37,551 nucleotides of DNA. It comes from Anaerolineae bacterium. Its GTDB lineage: Bacteria > Chloroflexota > Anaerolineae > J102. The stretch lies in assembly GCA_027002405.1 (NCBI GenBank), contig JALWZT010000305.1:1-37551 (forward strand). Direction: 5' to 3'. How positions within the stretch are numbered: the first letter of the stretch is position 1; every line of letters begins with the position of its first letter. A program made the position numbers and the translations under genes. Below the pieces are notes generated by a model, which was not told the origin of the DNA, did not search any database, and saw only the letters and a program-made list of their open reading frames with translations. Shown in pieces: positions 16,804 to 26,067 of the stretch.

Positions 16804-19374
16804 ATGCGAGTACCATTATCCTGGCTCAAAGAATATGTCGACATCCCCGTTCCCGTGGATGAACTCATCGAGCGGCTCACCCTGGCGGGGCTAGAGGTTG
16901 TCAATACCGAATACATCGGCGTGCTGCCCCCTGCATCCATCCGCCATCAGAAGCAGATGAAACCGGGCGACGTGGTCACCGGCCCGGGCCGGATTGCCTG
17001 GGATCGAGAAAAAATCTTTGTGGGCGAGGTCGTGCGGGTGGAAAAACACCCCAATGCGGATCGCCTGACCCTGGTCACCGTGGATTACGGCGCCGGGGAA
17101 CCGTTGACCGTGGTCACCGGTGCGCCCAACCTCAAGCCGGGCGACCAGGGCCAGAAGGTCGCGTTTGCCACCGCGGGCGCGGTCCTCATCGACGCGTATG
17201 CCGACACCTTTAAAACGAAAAAGCTCAAGCCCGGGAAAATCCGAGGCATCCTCTCCCAAGGCATGGTGTGTTCCGAACGAGAGCTGGGCATCTCTGACGA
17301 GCACGAAGGCATCATCATCCTTCCCCAGGATGCCCCGGTAGGCACACCCCTGGCCGATTATCTGGGGGATGTGGTGCTCGATATCGACGTCACCCCCAAC
17401 ATGATCCGTATCGCTTCCGTCATCGGCGTGGCCCGGGAGGTCGCAGCCATCTTGGAAGCCCCCCTTCATATCCCCATGCCCACCTGGCAGACCTCTCCGC
17501 CACCGGCCGAGGCCTATGCCGATGTGGAAATCATCGATGATGACCTCTGCCATCGGTACACAGCCACCATCATCCGGGATGTGCAGGTGCAGCCCGCACC
17601 TTTCTGGATGCAGCATCGCTTGAAGCTGGTGGGCCAACGCCCCATCAGTAATCTGGTGGACATCACCAACTATGTCATGTTCGAATGGGGTCAGCCTTTG
17701 CACGCGTTCGATTACGACAAACTCCTGGCCCGGGCCCGCCGCATCGGCCGGGACAAGGTCAAGATTATCGTCCGTCGGGCGGAAGAGGGCGAAAAATTCA
17801 CCACCCTGGATGGAATCGAGCGCGTACTGGATAAGGATACCCTCATGATCTGCGATGAGGCCGGGCCCATTGCCATCGGTGGTGTCATGGGCGGACTGGA
17901 AACCGAAGTTTCGGAAACCACCCGCCACGTCCTGCTGGAATCCGCCGCGTTCGAATTCATCAACGTGCGTCGCACCGCCAAAAAACTCAAGCTCCCTTCC
18001 GAAGCCGCGTACCGCTTCAGTCGTGGTGTACCCCCCGAATTGAATCCCATCGGCAACGTGCGGGGGGCCCAATTGATGGCCGAGCTGGCCGGGGGGAACA
18101 TCGCGGAGGGAATAGTGGAAGATTACCCCCGCCCGCAACCCGTGGTCGAAGTCCCGGTCACTCCCTCCGATGTGCGGCGCTGGCTGGGGATTGACCTCAC
18201 CCCAAAAGAGATAATCGGCATTCTCAAACGCCTGGAGTTCGATATTCGAATCCAGGAAGATGAGCAGAGCCCTGAGCCCATCATTTGGGCCACGGTTCCC
18301 TGGTATCGTCTGGATGTGACCATCACCGCGGACCTGCTGGAAGAAATTGCTCGCATCTATGGCTACGACCAGATTCCGGAAACCTTGATGGCGGACGAGC
18401 TTCCTCCCCAGCATCATAACTGGCCCTATGAGTTGGAAGAGAAGACTCGAGATATCCTGGTAGCCGCGGGATTGCAGGAAACCATCAACTATTCCCTGAC
18501 CTCCATCGACAATTATCGCAAGACCTTCCCCGAAAACCCCGAGGCTGCCCCTGGGCCGGAGAAGTTCATCACCCTGGCGAACCCTTTGAGCCAGGAACGC
18601 AGCGTGTTGCGTCGTTGTTTGGGGGTCAGTGCCCTGGAGAACCTGCAACGCAACCTGCGCTACACCGATCGCATGGCTGTCTTCGAGATCGGCCTGGGAT
18701 ATCGCCCGGAAGCGGGAGATGGACTCCTCCCTGGGGAAATCCGCCTCCTGGCCATCGCCCTGGCCGGTCCCCGGCGGCCGGGACACTGGCTGCCCGGGGA
18801 TGAGGAGCCCATGGACTTCTACGACGCGAAAGGGATTTTGGAGGTTCTCTTCCAGCGTCTGGGCGCGTGGGAGGATGTGACATTCCGGGCCGAAAGGGCC
18901 CATATCTTCGGCCCCAAGGCCGCGGGCATCTATCTCAAGGATGAAAAGATCGGAAATGTGGGCGAAGTGCATCCCAAAGTGCGAGAAGCCTTTGATTTGG
19001 GAGACAAGCCGGTGGTGCTGGCCGGATTGCGTCTGGACCCTCTCATCCCCTACATCCAAACCCGCAAGGCCCTCCAGCCCATCAGTGAATTCCCGCCGGT
19101 GAAAGAGGACATGGCCTTTGTTGTGGATGAAAACATCCCCGCGGGCGTGGTCGAGGGGTTGATCCGCCAGACCGGTGGCATGTATCTGAAAGCCGTTCAG
19201 CTTTTCGATGTGTACCGGGGTGACCCCATCCCACCGGGCAAAAAATCCCTGGCTTTTTCCCTGACCTTCCAATCGCCTACCAAAACCCTTACCGATAAAG
19301 ACACGGCCAAGTTGCGGAAAAAGATCATGAACCGTCTGCAACGGGAGATCGGCGCCGTTTTGCGCGAAGCATAG
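16804..19374 (+). CDS. pheT: Phenylalanine-tRNA ligase beta subunit
   Basis: 856 residues, slightly longer than the usual 790-820. Order of domains: N-terminal segment MRVPLSWLKEYVDIPV, OB-fold tRNA-binding domain (around VGEVVRVEKHPNADRLTL, near residue 75), B3/B4 editing domain (ISNLVDITNYVMFEWGQPLH), B5 DNA-binding-like fold, catalytic-like core (ETINYSLTSI) and C-terminal ferredoxin-fold anticodon-binding domain (ISEFPPVKEDMAFVVDE to the end). The extra length is mainly a linker after residue 40. The last 50 bases overlap the end of the convergent ATPase-like gene. A full-length open frame on the opposite strand is a composition artefact. Confidence 0.97.
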   Translation: MRVPLSWLKEYVDIPVPVDELIERLTLAGLEVVNTEYIGVLPPASIRHQKQMKPGDVVTGPGRIAWDREKIFVGEVVRVEKHPNADRLTLVTVDYGAGEPLTVVTGAPNLKPGDQGQKVAFATAGAVLIDAYADTFKTKKLKPGKIRGILSQGMVCSERELGISDEHEGIIILPQDAPVGTPLADYLGDVVLDIDVTPNMIRIASVIGVAREVAAILEAPLHIPMPTWQTSPPPAEAYADVEIIDDDLCHRYTATIIRDVQVQPAPFWMQHRLKLVGQRPISNLVDITNYVMFEWGQPLHAFDYDKLLARARRIGRDKVKIIVRRAEEGEKFTTLDGIERVLDKDTLMICDEAGPIAIGGVMGGLETEVSETTRHVLLESAAFEFINVRRTAKKLKLPSEAAYRFSRGVPPELNPIGNVRGAQLMAELAGGNIAEGIVEDYPRPQPVVEVPVTPSDVRRWLGIDLTPKEIIGILKRLEFDIRIQEDEQSPEPIIWATVPWYRLDVTITADLLEEIARIYGYDQIPETLMADELPPQHHNWPYELEEKTRDILVAAGLQETINYSLTSIDNYRKTFPENPEAAPGPEKFITLANPLSQERSVLRRCLGVSALENLQRNLRYTDRMAVFEIGLGYRPEAGDGLLPGEIRLLAIALAGPRRPGHWLPGDEEPMDFYDAKGILEVLFQRLGAWEDVTFRAERAHIFGPKAAGIYLKDEKIGNVGEVHPKVREAFDLGDKPVVLAGLRLDPLIPYIQTRKALQPISEFPPVKEDMAFVVDENIPAGVVEGLIRQTGGMYLKAVQLFDVYRGDPIPPGKKSLAFSLTFQSPTKTLTDKDTAKLRKKIMNRLQREIGAVLREA

Positions 19375-22174
19375 ATGCTGACAGATGAATCGCCCATAGA
19401 TATCCGCCGAAGATGGCGGCCCAGGCCAGAGAGACGCCCCCCACAAACAGATAATCCCAGAGCGTGCGCAAAGGCATGATGTAAAGGAATTTTTGCGCCA
19501 AAGGAATGTAGGTTGTCAGCAGAAAGAGCGCAGCCGAGATAATGGCCACCAGGGTCGGTAAGAAGTATTGGAATTTGAGAGGAATCAGGCGCCATCGCAG
19601 CACAAGGGGAGGACGCAATAAGAGGGACAAAAGAAGCCCCATGGCAACAAGCCCATGGACCAGAGCAATCTGGGCATAGGCGTCCTCCCCATATCGAGCC
19701 AGGAAGCGGTCGAAAAGGAAGTATCCTGTGGCCGCGAGGGAGATACCGGCGGGGAGCACGAAAAGAGCCAGGGTGCGGCCGAGATCTTTGGTTTGCAATC
19801 GTCCCGGTTGCGCGGTGAGGGTCAGGGCCAAAGCCGGGATGGAAAGGGCAAAGACCGCGATAAGACCGCCTTGGGCTCCCCGATAAGGGAAGCTATGCAA
19901 ACGCATCATCACGGCCGGAGCCAGGAGGAGCAGGTAAAACGCCTGAGTCAGGTAGAGTTTCAGCACATCCAATAACCCATTGACAATCCGCTGTCCCTTG
20001 TCGATCATCGCCCGCACGACCTGGGGAGAGGTGTCCAGCAAGATGATATCGGCCAGATTCAAAGCGCCAGAAGGGCCACTGATCCCAGTAATGGCCAGGT
20101 CAGAGACCATCATGGCTTCCAGGGCCGAAGCATCGCCCCCCAGGACCCCCACCAGGTTCCCCTGCTTCTGCAAGGCCCGTACGGTGCGAGACATCAGGTG
20201 CCCCCCTGCTTTGCCAATGAGCTGGTGTGCCATCACGGCCCTGGCCAACTCATCCTCGGATAAACGTGCCAGTTCATGACCGGAAATCCCCCCCAATTGC
20301 TGAATAAAGCTCTCTTCCGCTCCGGCTTCTTGCAAAGCGAGTCGTATGGCTTCCACCGGGCCCGGGTCAAAGAGCTTGGGGATCACGCCGTTGGCCGTGA
20401 AGGTATGCAGCGCTTCGACGGCCTGGGGATTCGCTTGCTCTTGATAATGGAGGTGGCAGAGCGGAATGAGGTCCTCTGGCAGATGGGGCAGGCCTTGCCC
20501 GTTGTGTAAAGGTTGCGGTTCGGGGCGCCAGGCGAAAAGCAAGGTGGTTGTTTCCCGACTCTCTGCTCCTTTTTCCTCCCCGGCCTGGCTTTTTTGTCCT
20601 TTCTGTCTTTCTCGCAGAAGGACCTGGGCCCGCTTGACCAGATTGAATTTTTCCCACCGGAAGAATGATTTCTCTGTGGATGACGAGGATGGCGAGGGGT
20701 CACCCAGGGAGGAGGAAGCCGTTGATGATTCGGTGGGTTTGGGCTCGGGCGCCGGGCCCGGTTTCCGGCGGAATCCTCTCCCCCAATTTTTCAGACGCTC
20801 GGACAGGTTCTGGGGTGATGCTGCTGGAGTCGCCGGGGCTGGGCCGGCCCCCACCAGGTGAGGAGCTAAAACGTCGGGCAGGCCCAGGACCCATACTCCT
20901 TGCATGGTCTCATCTTCCAGACGTATGCCGCTCCAACCATAGTGGGCAAAGAAAGGCATTTCTTCGGCAGGTGGCAGGATGGACCCTTCGAACGCGCCTT
21001 GCATGGCTCGGATGAACTGATTTGGATGGGATAAACTGCGGGCAAAGGTTCCCAGCATTTCACGCAGTTGGATTTCTGTAGGAGGGGTGGTTTCAGGAGG
21101 AGGCGGGACAGGTTCGATAGAAAGCCAGCGCCCGGTCAGAAACCCCTCTTTGCTGAGAACCACGATATCCATCTGAGCCAGGGTTTCGATGGTGCGGGCG
21201 CGCTGGACCAGGACCCGTAGTTTGGCCATATCCACCGTGGCCGTGGCATAGGTAAGGGCAATCATGAAAAACAAGCCTGCTGGCGCGATGCTAAAGATAA
21301 CCCCGATGGCATCGATGAGTTTGTCCACCGCTTTGGGAGGGAGGGGCGTGCTCAGATGGTAATAACGGATGAGTAAGAATGCGGCCATTCCCAGCACAAA
21401 GATCAAAAGCCAGCGCAGGACCCGATCCATGAGGTGTTCCAAAGGGGTCATGCTTTCTTCAGATGGGATCATCCCTTTCAGGCGTTCCACAATGAAGCGA
21501 TCGTTGCCCACGTTATGCGCCCGCAAGATACCTCGTCCTTTCACACAGAAGCTCCCCGCGTAGACAGGATCCCCCGGCTTTTTGCGACATTGATGGCCAC
21601 GCCCCATGATGAGGGATTCATCCATCACGATCCGCTGCCCTGCCAGCAGGCGCCCATCCACCAGGATTTGATCCCCGGGGCCGAACTCGACCACATCTCC
21701 GGGCACCAGGCGATCAGGGGGGATGCTGCGTACCTTGCCTTCTCGGATGACCATGGCCCGGGGTTGGGCCGCGGCCTCTACCCGACGTAATCGCGAGCGT
21801 GCAAATTCTTCTTGAAACACATTGACACCGATGGTGAAGATAAGAACCCCCACGGAAACCAGGGCATCCAGGTATTTCCCCAGCATGATTTGCACCCCAA
21901 TGATGGCCACCAGGCCGGTATTGAAAACCGTGAAGGTGTTTTTGTAGATGATGCTGCGTCGGGTCTGGAGGGGATGGAGATGGATGGCGTTGCTTTGGCC
22001 CGGTTCATAGCGGGCCGCGGCTTCGGCCTGAGAAAGTCCTGGCCATCGCGAGGCCACCTGGGAGGCCAGAGGACGATCCCCCTCCACACCTTTTCGGCCC
22101 CATAGCCTTTGCCAAAGGGTTTGCAGGGCCTGGAGCCAAGCGGTCCATACTGTGATGAGGCGCTCGCGAATCAT
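19325..22174 (-). CDS. Catalytically dead P-type ATPase-like membrane protein
   Basis: 949 residues with the P-type ATPase architecture. N-terminal GLSQAEAAARYEPGQ matches the cation-ATPase start. TM pair (about 80-120), A-domain with LVPGDVVEFGPGDQILVDG (156-174), TM3-4 with PAGL (298-301, normally PEGL), P- and N-domain-like region, and six C-terminal helices. Every catalytic motif is lost: TGES is MGRG (190-193), the phosphorylation motif DKTGTLT is SKEGFLT (341-347), so Asp is replaced by Ser, and GDGxND is GGDASA (679-684). The N-domain is replaced by a Pro/Ser-rich, charged insertion (about 440-545). The frame is intact over 949 codons, so it seems to be selected as a pseudo-enzyme. Transport by ATP hydrolysis is not expected. 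The start at 22174 follows AAAGGTC. Confidence 0.85.
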   Translation of the reverse strand: MIRERLITVWTAWLQALQTLWQRLWGRKGVEGDRPLASQVASRWPGLSQAEAAARYEPGQSNAIHLHPLQTRRSIIYKNTFTVFNTGLVAIIGVQIMLGKYLDALVSVGVLIFTIGVNVFQEEFARSRLRRVEAAAQPRAMVIREGKVRSIPPDRLVPGDVVEFGPGDQILVDGRLLAGQRIVMDESLIMGRGHQCRKKPGDPVYAGSFCVKGRGILRAHNVGNDRFIVERLKGMIPSEESMTPLEHLMDRVLRWLLIFVLGMAAFLLIRYYHLSTPLPPKAVDKLIDAIGVIFSIAPAGLFFMIALTYATATVDMAKLRVLVQRARTIETLAQMDIVVLSKEGFLTGRWLSIEPVPPPPETTPPTEIQLREMLGTFARSLSHPNQFIRAMQGAFEGSILPPAEEMPFFAHYGWSGIRLEDETMQGVWVLGLPDVLAPHLVGAGPAPATPAASPQNLSERLKNWGRGFRRKPGPAPEPKPTESSTASSSLGDPSPSSSSTEKSFFRWEKFNLVKRAQVLLRERQKGQKSQAGEEKGAESRETTTLLFAWRPEPQPLHNGQGLPHLPEDLIPLCHLHYQEQANPQAVEALHTFTANGVIPKLFDPGPVEAIRLALQEAGAEESFIQQLGGISGHELARLSEDELARAVMAHQLIGKAGGHLMSRTVRALQKQGNLVGVLGGDASALEAMMVSDLAITGISGPSGALNLADIILLDTSPQVVRAMIDKGQRIVNGLLDVLKLYLTQAFYLLLLAPAVMMRLHSFPYRGAQGGLIAVFALSIPALALTLTAQPGRLQTKDLGRTLALFVLPAGISLAATGYFLFDRFLARYGEDAYAQIALVHGLVAMGLLLSLLLRPPLVLRWRLIPLKFQYFLPTLVAIISAALFLLTTYIPLAQKFLYIMPLRTLWDYLFVGGVSLAWAAIFGGYLWAIHLSASMLRAKRRRSPVADGS

Positions 22175-22210
22175 GCTGACCTTTCGGTACGTTTGTTGTG
22201 GGGGTTACTG

Positions 22211-22401
22211 TTCCGTAAATAGAGCCTCGCGACGTCATTCCGAGGGAGCGAAGCGACCGAGGAATCTAGCGAAGCGCAAAAAACACGGCATGGCGCTCGC
22301 TTCGCTCGCTAGATGCTTCGCTCCCTTCGGTCGCTCAGCATGACGAACATCTGCGTCCCCATTTTCGTCGTTATGCGGTGAGCTATTGCTCATGGTGACT
22401 G
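22211..22401 (+). repeat. Mosaic repeat unit (family 1), long-palindrome variant
   Basis: Starts TTCCGTAAATAGAGCC and ends CTCATGGTGACTG. The long palindromic module occupies 22234-22345, followed by CATTTTCGTCGTTATGCGG. It lies immediately upstream of the ATPase-like gene (minus strand), so that gene's promoter would be inside or across the repeat. Confidence 0.85.
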
Positions 22402-22800
22402 TTCCGTAAACAGGATCAGGATTAGGATTGAGGATTGTCAGGCCGAAGTTAGGCGCGAGCAGGAGTAATCAGTGATCAGTGATCAGTCATCAGTCATCAG
22501 TCATCAGTGTTCAGTAGCACTCCCGTGGCCAGCCCGCAGGGCTTCGTATCCGTAGCTCGGAGGTTTAGCTCCGAGCAGCAGAAGAAACAACGCCGCGAGG
22601 CTAGCCGGAATTATCCGGCGCCGTTTTATAGCCCGGCGACTTCATCGCCGGGCGGGCGTGGTGGACGCCACTTCGCTCGGCTAAACCACGCCAAATGTCT
22701 GAGACGCACACCGTGACCACTTGCCACGTGCCACCTGCAAACCTGCAGACTGCGTCCCCATTTTCATCGTTATGTGGTGCGCTATCGCTCATGGTGACCG
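22402..22800 (+). repeat. Mosaic repeat unit (family 1) with three-hairpin module
   Basis: 400 bp, starting TTCCGTAAACAGGATCAGG, then GATCAGTGATCAGTCATCAG words, then three clear stem-loops: GCTCGGAGGTTTAGCTCCGAGC (near 22556), GCCGGAATTATCCGGC (near 22605) and GCCCGGCGACTTCATCGCCGGGC (near 22628). It closes with TTATGTGGTGCGC and CTCATGGTGACCG. The same hairpin module recurs in the unit at 31218. The right end supplies the stop codon of the GNAT gene. Confidence 0.85.
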
Positions 22801-23292
22801 TGAAGTCGAAACGTTTCGTTCAAACAATCTCACCCACCAATCTTCTTCCTGGACTCGTCCCATGTCTGTAAAGCCTCGCTGGCGGTAATAGGTTTTCAGG
22901 AACGTGTTGCCATCCCAGCAATCCAGTCGCAGCCGGGTCCGGCCCCGTTGCCGCGTGGCTTCTACGGCGCCATCCAGGATCTGGGTGCCCAGGTCCTGGC
23001 CCGCGGTCCAGCGGGCAACGACTAGCCCGCTCAGGTAGCAGGCGGGGGGACGTGGATCGGGCCAATAGGGGGGTGCGAGGGAGGTCAGCAGGCAGCCCCC
23101 GGCCAGCCGGCCATGCTTTTCCGCCAGGATAAGACAGCCGGCCTGGAGTTGAGCCAGCAATTTAGCCCGGGCCGCGCGATGCTCACCGGGCCGCCATTGA
23201 TAGATACCTCTGGCCCACAGCCAGTCGGCGGCCTCTTCCAGCAGGTCGATGTAAGCATCGAGCCTGGTCGCATCAACCTCGTAGATCCGCAT
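22789..23292 (-). CDS. GNAT family N-acetyltransferase
   Basis: 167 residues with the GNAT fold: beta strands CLILAEKHGRLAGGCLLTSL and ACYLSGLVVARWTAGQDLGT, where the (R/Q)-x-x-G-x-(G/A) acetyl-CoA loop appears as WTAGQDLGTQIL, then LRLDCWDGNTFLKTYYRQRGF, which is the usual C-terminal strand and YxxxGF ending. The substrate is unknown. The stop codon (22789-22791) and the last three residues are encoded by the mosaic-repeat terminus CGGTCACCATGA. A MITE is inserted seven to fifteen bases upstream of the start, so no normal ribosome-binding site remains. Confidence 0.85.
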   Translation of the reverse strand: MRIYEVDATRLDAYIDLLEEAADWLWARGIYQWRPGEHRAARAKLLAQLQAGCLILAEKHGRLAGGCLLTSLAPPYWPDPRPPACYLSGLVVARWTAGQDLGTQILDGAVEATRQRGRTRLRLDCWDGNTFLKTYYRQRGFTDMGRVQEEDWWVRLFERNVSTSRSP

Positions 23293-23306
23293 TGATAAAG
23301 ACTATC

Positions 23307-23502
23307 GTAACTATACAGCTCCTTCTGCAACACGTTTTTACCACGAAGGCACAAAGGCCCCCCTCCGGCTCCCCCCGCACGCAGGGGGAGAGGCAAAGAC
23401 ACGAAGAATTTTTTATTTTTCCCTTTGTGTCTTCGTGTCCTTCGTGTCCTTCGTGTCCTTAGTGGTTTTTGCCTTGCTATGAGAGGGTACGTGTATAGTT
23501 AC
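23307..23502. mobile_element. MITE (family 2), copy 1, with terminal inverted repeats and TSD
   Basis: Left end GTAACTATACA (23307-23317) and right end GTATAGTTAC (23493-23502) are inverted repeats. Directly outside both ends stands AGACTATC (23299-23306 and 23503-23510), a perfect 8-bp target-site duplication. The interior is a large imperfect palindrome of CCACGAAGGCACAAAGG-type and TTTGTGTCTTCGTG words, with an extra GC-rich hairpin (GGCTCCCCCCGCACGCAGGG). It encodes nothing and would need a transposase supplied elsewhere. Confidence 0.85.
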
Positions 23503-23527
23503 AGACTATCACACTTTGCAAAAGTCG

Positions 23528-23635
23528 TCCAAAGGATTGGATACTGGATATTGGATATTTTCCTGTTCCGGGGCGGTTCGAATCCCCAATATCAAATACC
23601 CAATATCAAATACCCAATATCAAAGATGGACCACG
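23528..23635. repeat. Inverted and tandem repeat GGATACTGGATATTGG / CCAATATCAAATACC
   Basis: Left half has GGATTGGATACTGGATATTGG, and the right half has three copies of the word ACCCAATATCAAAT. The two halves pair with each other around a GGGGCGGTTCGAATCCCC hairpin. It is a third repeat type in the window. The end of the TPR gene lies in it, and the TGA stop of that gene is the reverse complement of the TCA in AATATCAAAG. Confidence 0.7.
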
Positions 23636-26067
23636 CCCTTTTGGACCATCTCCCGTAATTCCATGGGAATGCTGATGACCAGGCGATCACCATCCCGGGC
23701 TTCGACGAGTAGCCCGCGGATGCGCAGCCTGCCCATGGGCGTTTGGGGTTCGTGGTATTCCCAATAGGGCGAGTCGGTGAAGTCGTTTCCATACGCGTCA
23801 TTGAACGCGTCCCAATCCATGACGCCGCCCTGCGCCAGCACATCGGCGAAGGCATGGCGCTCGTAGGGCGTCAGGGAATCGAGCAGGCGCTCCAGGGTTT
23901 CTGGCTGTTTCATGCGTTCCACCAACAGGTCCAGCAACTCTTGCTTGCGCAGTTGCGACCATCTCCCTTCAGGCGCGATATGCCAGCCCATGGCCTTGAG
24001 TTGATCTTTGGTGTAAATGCTCAGGGCTTCGGCCAGGGTGGGGTGGGGATTGGTCAGTTTTTTCTGCTGGCGCTTGCGATAACGCAGGGCGTCTCGCATC
24101 CATCCTTTTTGGAACCGTTCGGTGAGTTCAAGGCTCCAATCGGGGAACTTCCTCTTTCTCAAGCTGTTCAGGTCTTGCTGCGCCGCGATGTATCGGGGGT
24201 AGGCCTCCACGGCCTTTTCGAGCAAGGCTTCCGCCTTCACATACTCGGCTTTCTCGATGAGAATGTGGGCTTGAGCGCGAGCCAGGGCCGCGACTTCGAA
24301 GGGGTGTGAAGGGGGCTGCTGGGCGATGGGCTTCAATATGGCCTCCGCCTTGTCGATGCGCCCTTCTCTTACGAAGAGCTGGGCCAGATTGGTGCGGGCG
24401 ACCAGGTAGTTGGGATCGATTTCAAGGGCTTTGTTGAGTAAGGCCTTCGCTTCGTGGACACGGCCTTCTTGCATGGCAAAAGTCGCCAGGTTGTTGTAGG
24501 CCTCTTTGACCTGGGGATCATGTTCCAGCGCGCGCTGGAACGCTTCCCGAGCGTCCTCCCGCCGCCCTTCTTCCAGGGCCTGGTATCCTGCTTCCAGGAG
24601 GTTGAACACGGTGGTGTCATATTGTTGGAAATGACCTGGATCCAGGATCGTTTTGCGGACTTCCAGGACTTTCACACCGTCGTCGTCCCAAAACTTGAGG
24701 GTGGTCCCGGGCGGGAAGGCCTCCGCGTCTACGAGGACTTGCAAGGCATGGGCGCGGTCATCTCGACTCCCCTTTTGTCCCAGCGCGAATTCCTTCAGGA
24801 TGGCGTAGGCTTCGGGCGTGCCCAGGAGACTGAGAAAATCGATGATCTCCTCCCGGTTCTCCTGCTCCCACAAACTCCTTTTGAGTAGCAGATAGATTTG
24901 CGGAAAACGCTGGACGAATGACTCCACCCGTTCTTGAAAGGTTTCGCCGGATTCCGAGGAACTTGCGTTCAACAAATTCAGGAGTTTGGAGAACATTGAT
25001 TCCGGCAACACCTCCTCGTAGTCGAGATAATAATAGCGCTCTGCCAGCCCCAGGCCCGGCTTACCCTGCTCGAGGGCTTCGATGACCTGGTCCGCGAAGG
25101 GCATGTAGGGCTTCAGTTTCCGAAACCAGTCTATGGCTTCGGTGCGCTTGCCCAGATTGGCCGCGGCGATGGCCAGATAACGCATGGGAATCGGTGAGAT
25201 CTCCGACAGCTCATCGATATGGGGATGGAGCAGGTCGTAAACGATCTGATCTTCCTCCAACAGGGCCGCGGCTTCCGCCTTTTTCAGCAATCCAGTGGCG
25301 CTATCGGGCTCGATGGCTTGCAGTTTGCGCCAAATCTCGCGCGCCTCCTCTTCGCGGCCCGTCATGACCCTAAAACGAATCAGAATACTCAGGGCGACGA
25401 CGTTTTCAGAATCCTTTGCCAGCACCTCGCGGACCGTTGCTTCCGCTCCTTCAAGATCGCCATGGTAGAAATGAGCCATGGCGAGCTCGTTGAGCAAAGG
25501 AGGGTAATCACCCAGCAAACGCCGTGCTTTCGCATAAAGTTTGATACCTTCGAAGAAATTTTGGCGCTGGACGGCCATCCTCCCCTGTTCTAGCAGCTTT
25601 AACCCTTTTTCCGCTTGCGAGGTGGAGATGCTCAACGTATGGGCGACTTCACGGATGTACTCTCTGGATAAGGCCATCTGCTCCTGCATAACTGGATGAG
25701 CGACAACATGGGCCTCCCATTTTTGGGCTTTGCGAAACGCGTCCAGGGCCAGAGTGGGCGCACCGGCCCTGATATACAATTCGCCAAGCATGCTCGCGGC
25801 GTGAGGATTCTTTTCCAAAGCGCAGGCGGACTCGAGTTGCTCGATGGCGAGGAGTACCTGGTCCTGAAAGGTGTAGGCGATGCCCAGGAGGCTGTGGAGT
25901 CTGGCATCTTTGACACCTTGTTTGACATAGGGTTCGAGTAAGGCGATAGCCTCCTCGGTGCGCCGTTGATCCAATAAGTTGGTGGCCTTCTCCAGATCCC
26001 GTGTCAGCGAGGTGCTGGTTTTGGATTTGCGACGAAAGAGATGTCGCTTCCGACTTTTTCGTTTCAT
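23620..26067 (-). CDS. Large TPR-repeat protein
   Basis: 815 residues. A basic N-terminus (KRKSRKRHLFRRKSK) precedes an array of tetratricopeptide repeats: clear units include EEAIALLEPYVKQGVKDARL, AREAFQRALEHDPQVKEAYN, AKALLNKALEIDPNYLVART and AEALLEKAVEAYPRYIAAQ. The C-terminal 200 residues have a SAP/LEM-like helix pair (YTKDQLKAMGWHIAPEG to LVERM) and a winged-helix-like end. No signal peptide is visible, so it is probably a cytosolic scaffold. Its start overlaps the stop of the acyl-CoA-binding protein gene (ATGA), indicating coupled expression. The last residue and stop codon fall in repeat DNA. Confidence 0.85.
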   Translation of the reverse strand: MKRKSRKRHLFRRKSKTSTSLTRDLEKATNLLDQRRTEEAIALLEPYVKQGVKDARLHSLLGIAYTFQDQVLLAIEQLESACALEKNPHAASMLGELYIRAGAPTLALDAFRKAQKWEAHVVAHPVMQEQMALSREYIREVAHTLSISTSQAEKGLKLLEQGRMAVQRQNFFEGIKLYAKARRLLGDYPPLLNELAMAHFYHGDLEGAEATVREVLAKDSENVVALSILIRFRVMTGREEEAREIWRKLQAIEPDSATGLLKKAEAAALLEEDQIVYDLLHPHIDELSEISPIPMRYLAIAAANLGKRTEAIDWFRKLKPYMPFADQVIEALEQGKPGLGLAERYYYLDYEEVLPESMFSKLLNLLNASSSESGETFQERVESFVQRFPQIYLLLKRSLWEQENREEIIDFLSLLGTPEAYAILKEFALGQKGSRDDRAHALQVLVDAEAFPPGTTLKFWDDDGVKVLEVRKTILDPGHFQQYDTTVFNLLEAGYQALEEGRREDAREAFQRALEHDPQVKEAYNNLATFAMQEGRVHEAKALLNKALEIDPNYLVARTNLAQLFVREGRIDKAEAILKPIAQQPPSHPFEVAALARAQAHILIEKAEYVKAEALLEKAVEAYPRYIAAQQDLNSLRKRKFPDWSLELTERFQKGWMRDALRYRKRQQKKLTNPHPTLAEALSIYTKDQLKAMGWHIAPEGRWSQLRKQELLDLLVERMKQPETLERLLDSLTPYERHAFADVLAQGGVMDWDAFNDAYGNDFTDSPYWEYHEPQTPMGRLRIRGLLVEARDGDRLVISIPMELREMVQKGVVHL

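Noticed and set aside
16891-19446. Open frame of about 850 codons on the minus strand opposite pheT
   Set aside because: It mirrors pheT over its whole length, its product has no recognisable domain, and such antisense frames arise from the codon bias of GC-rich genes.
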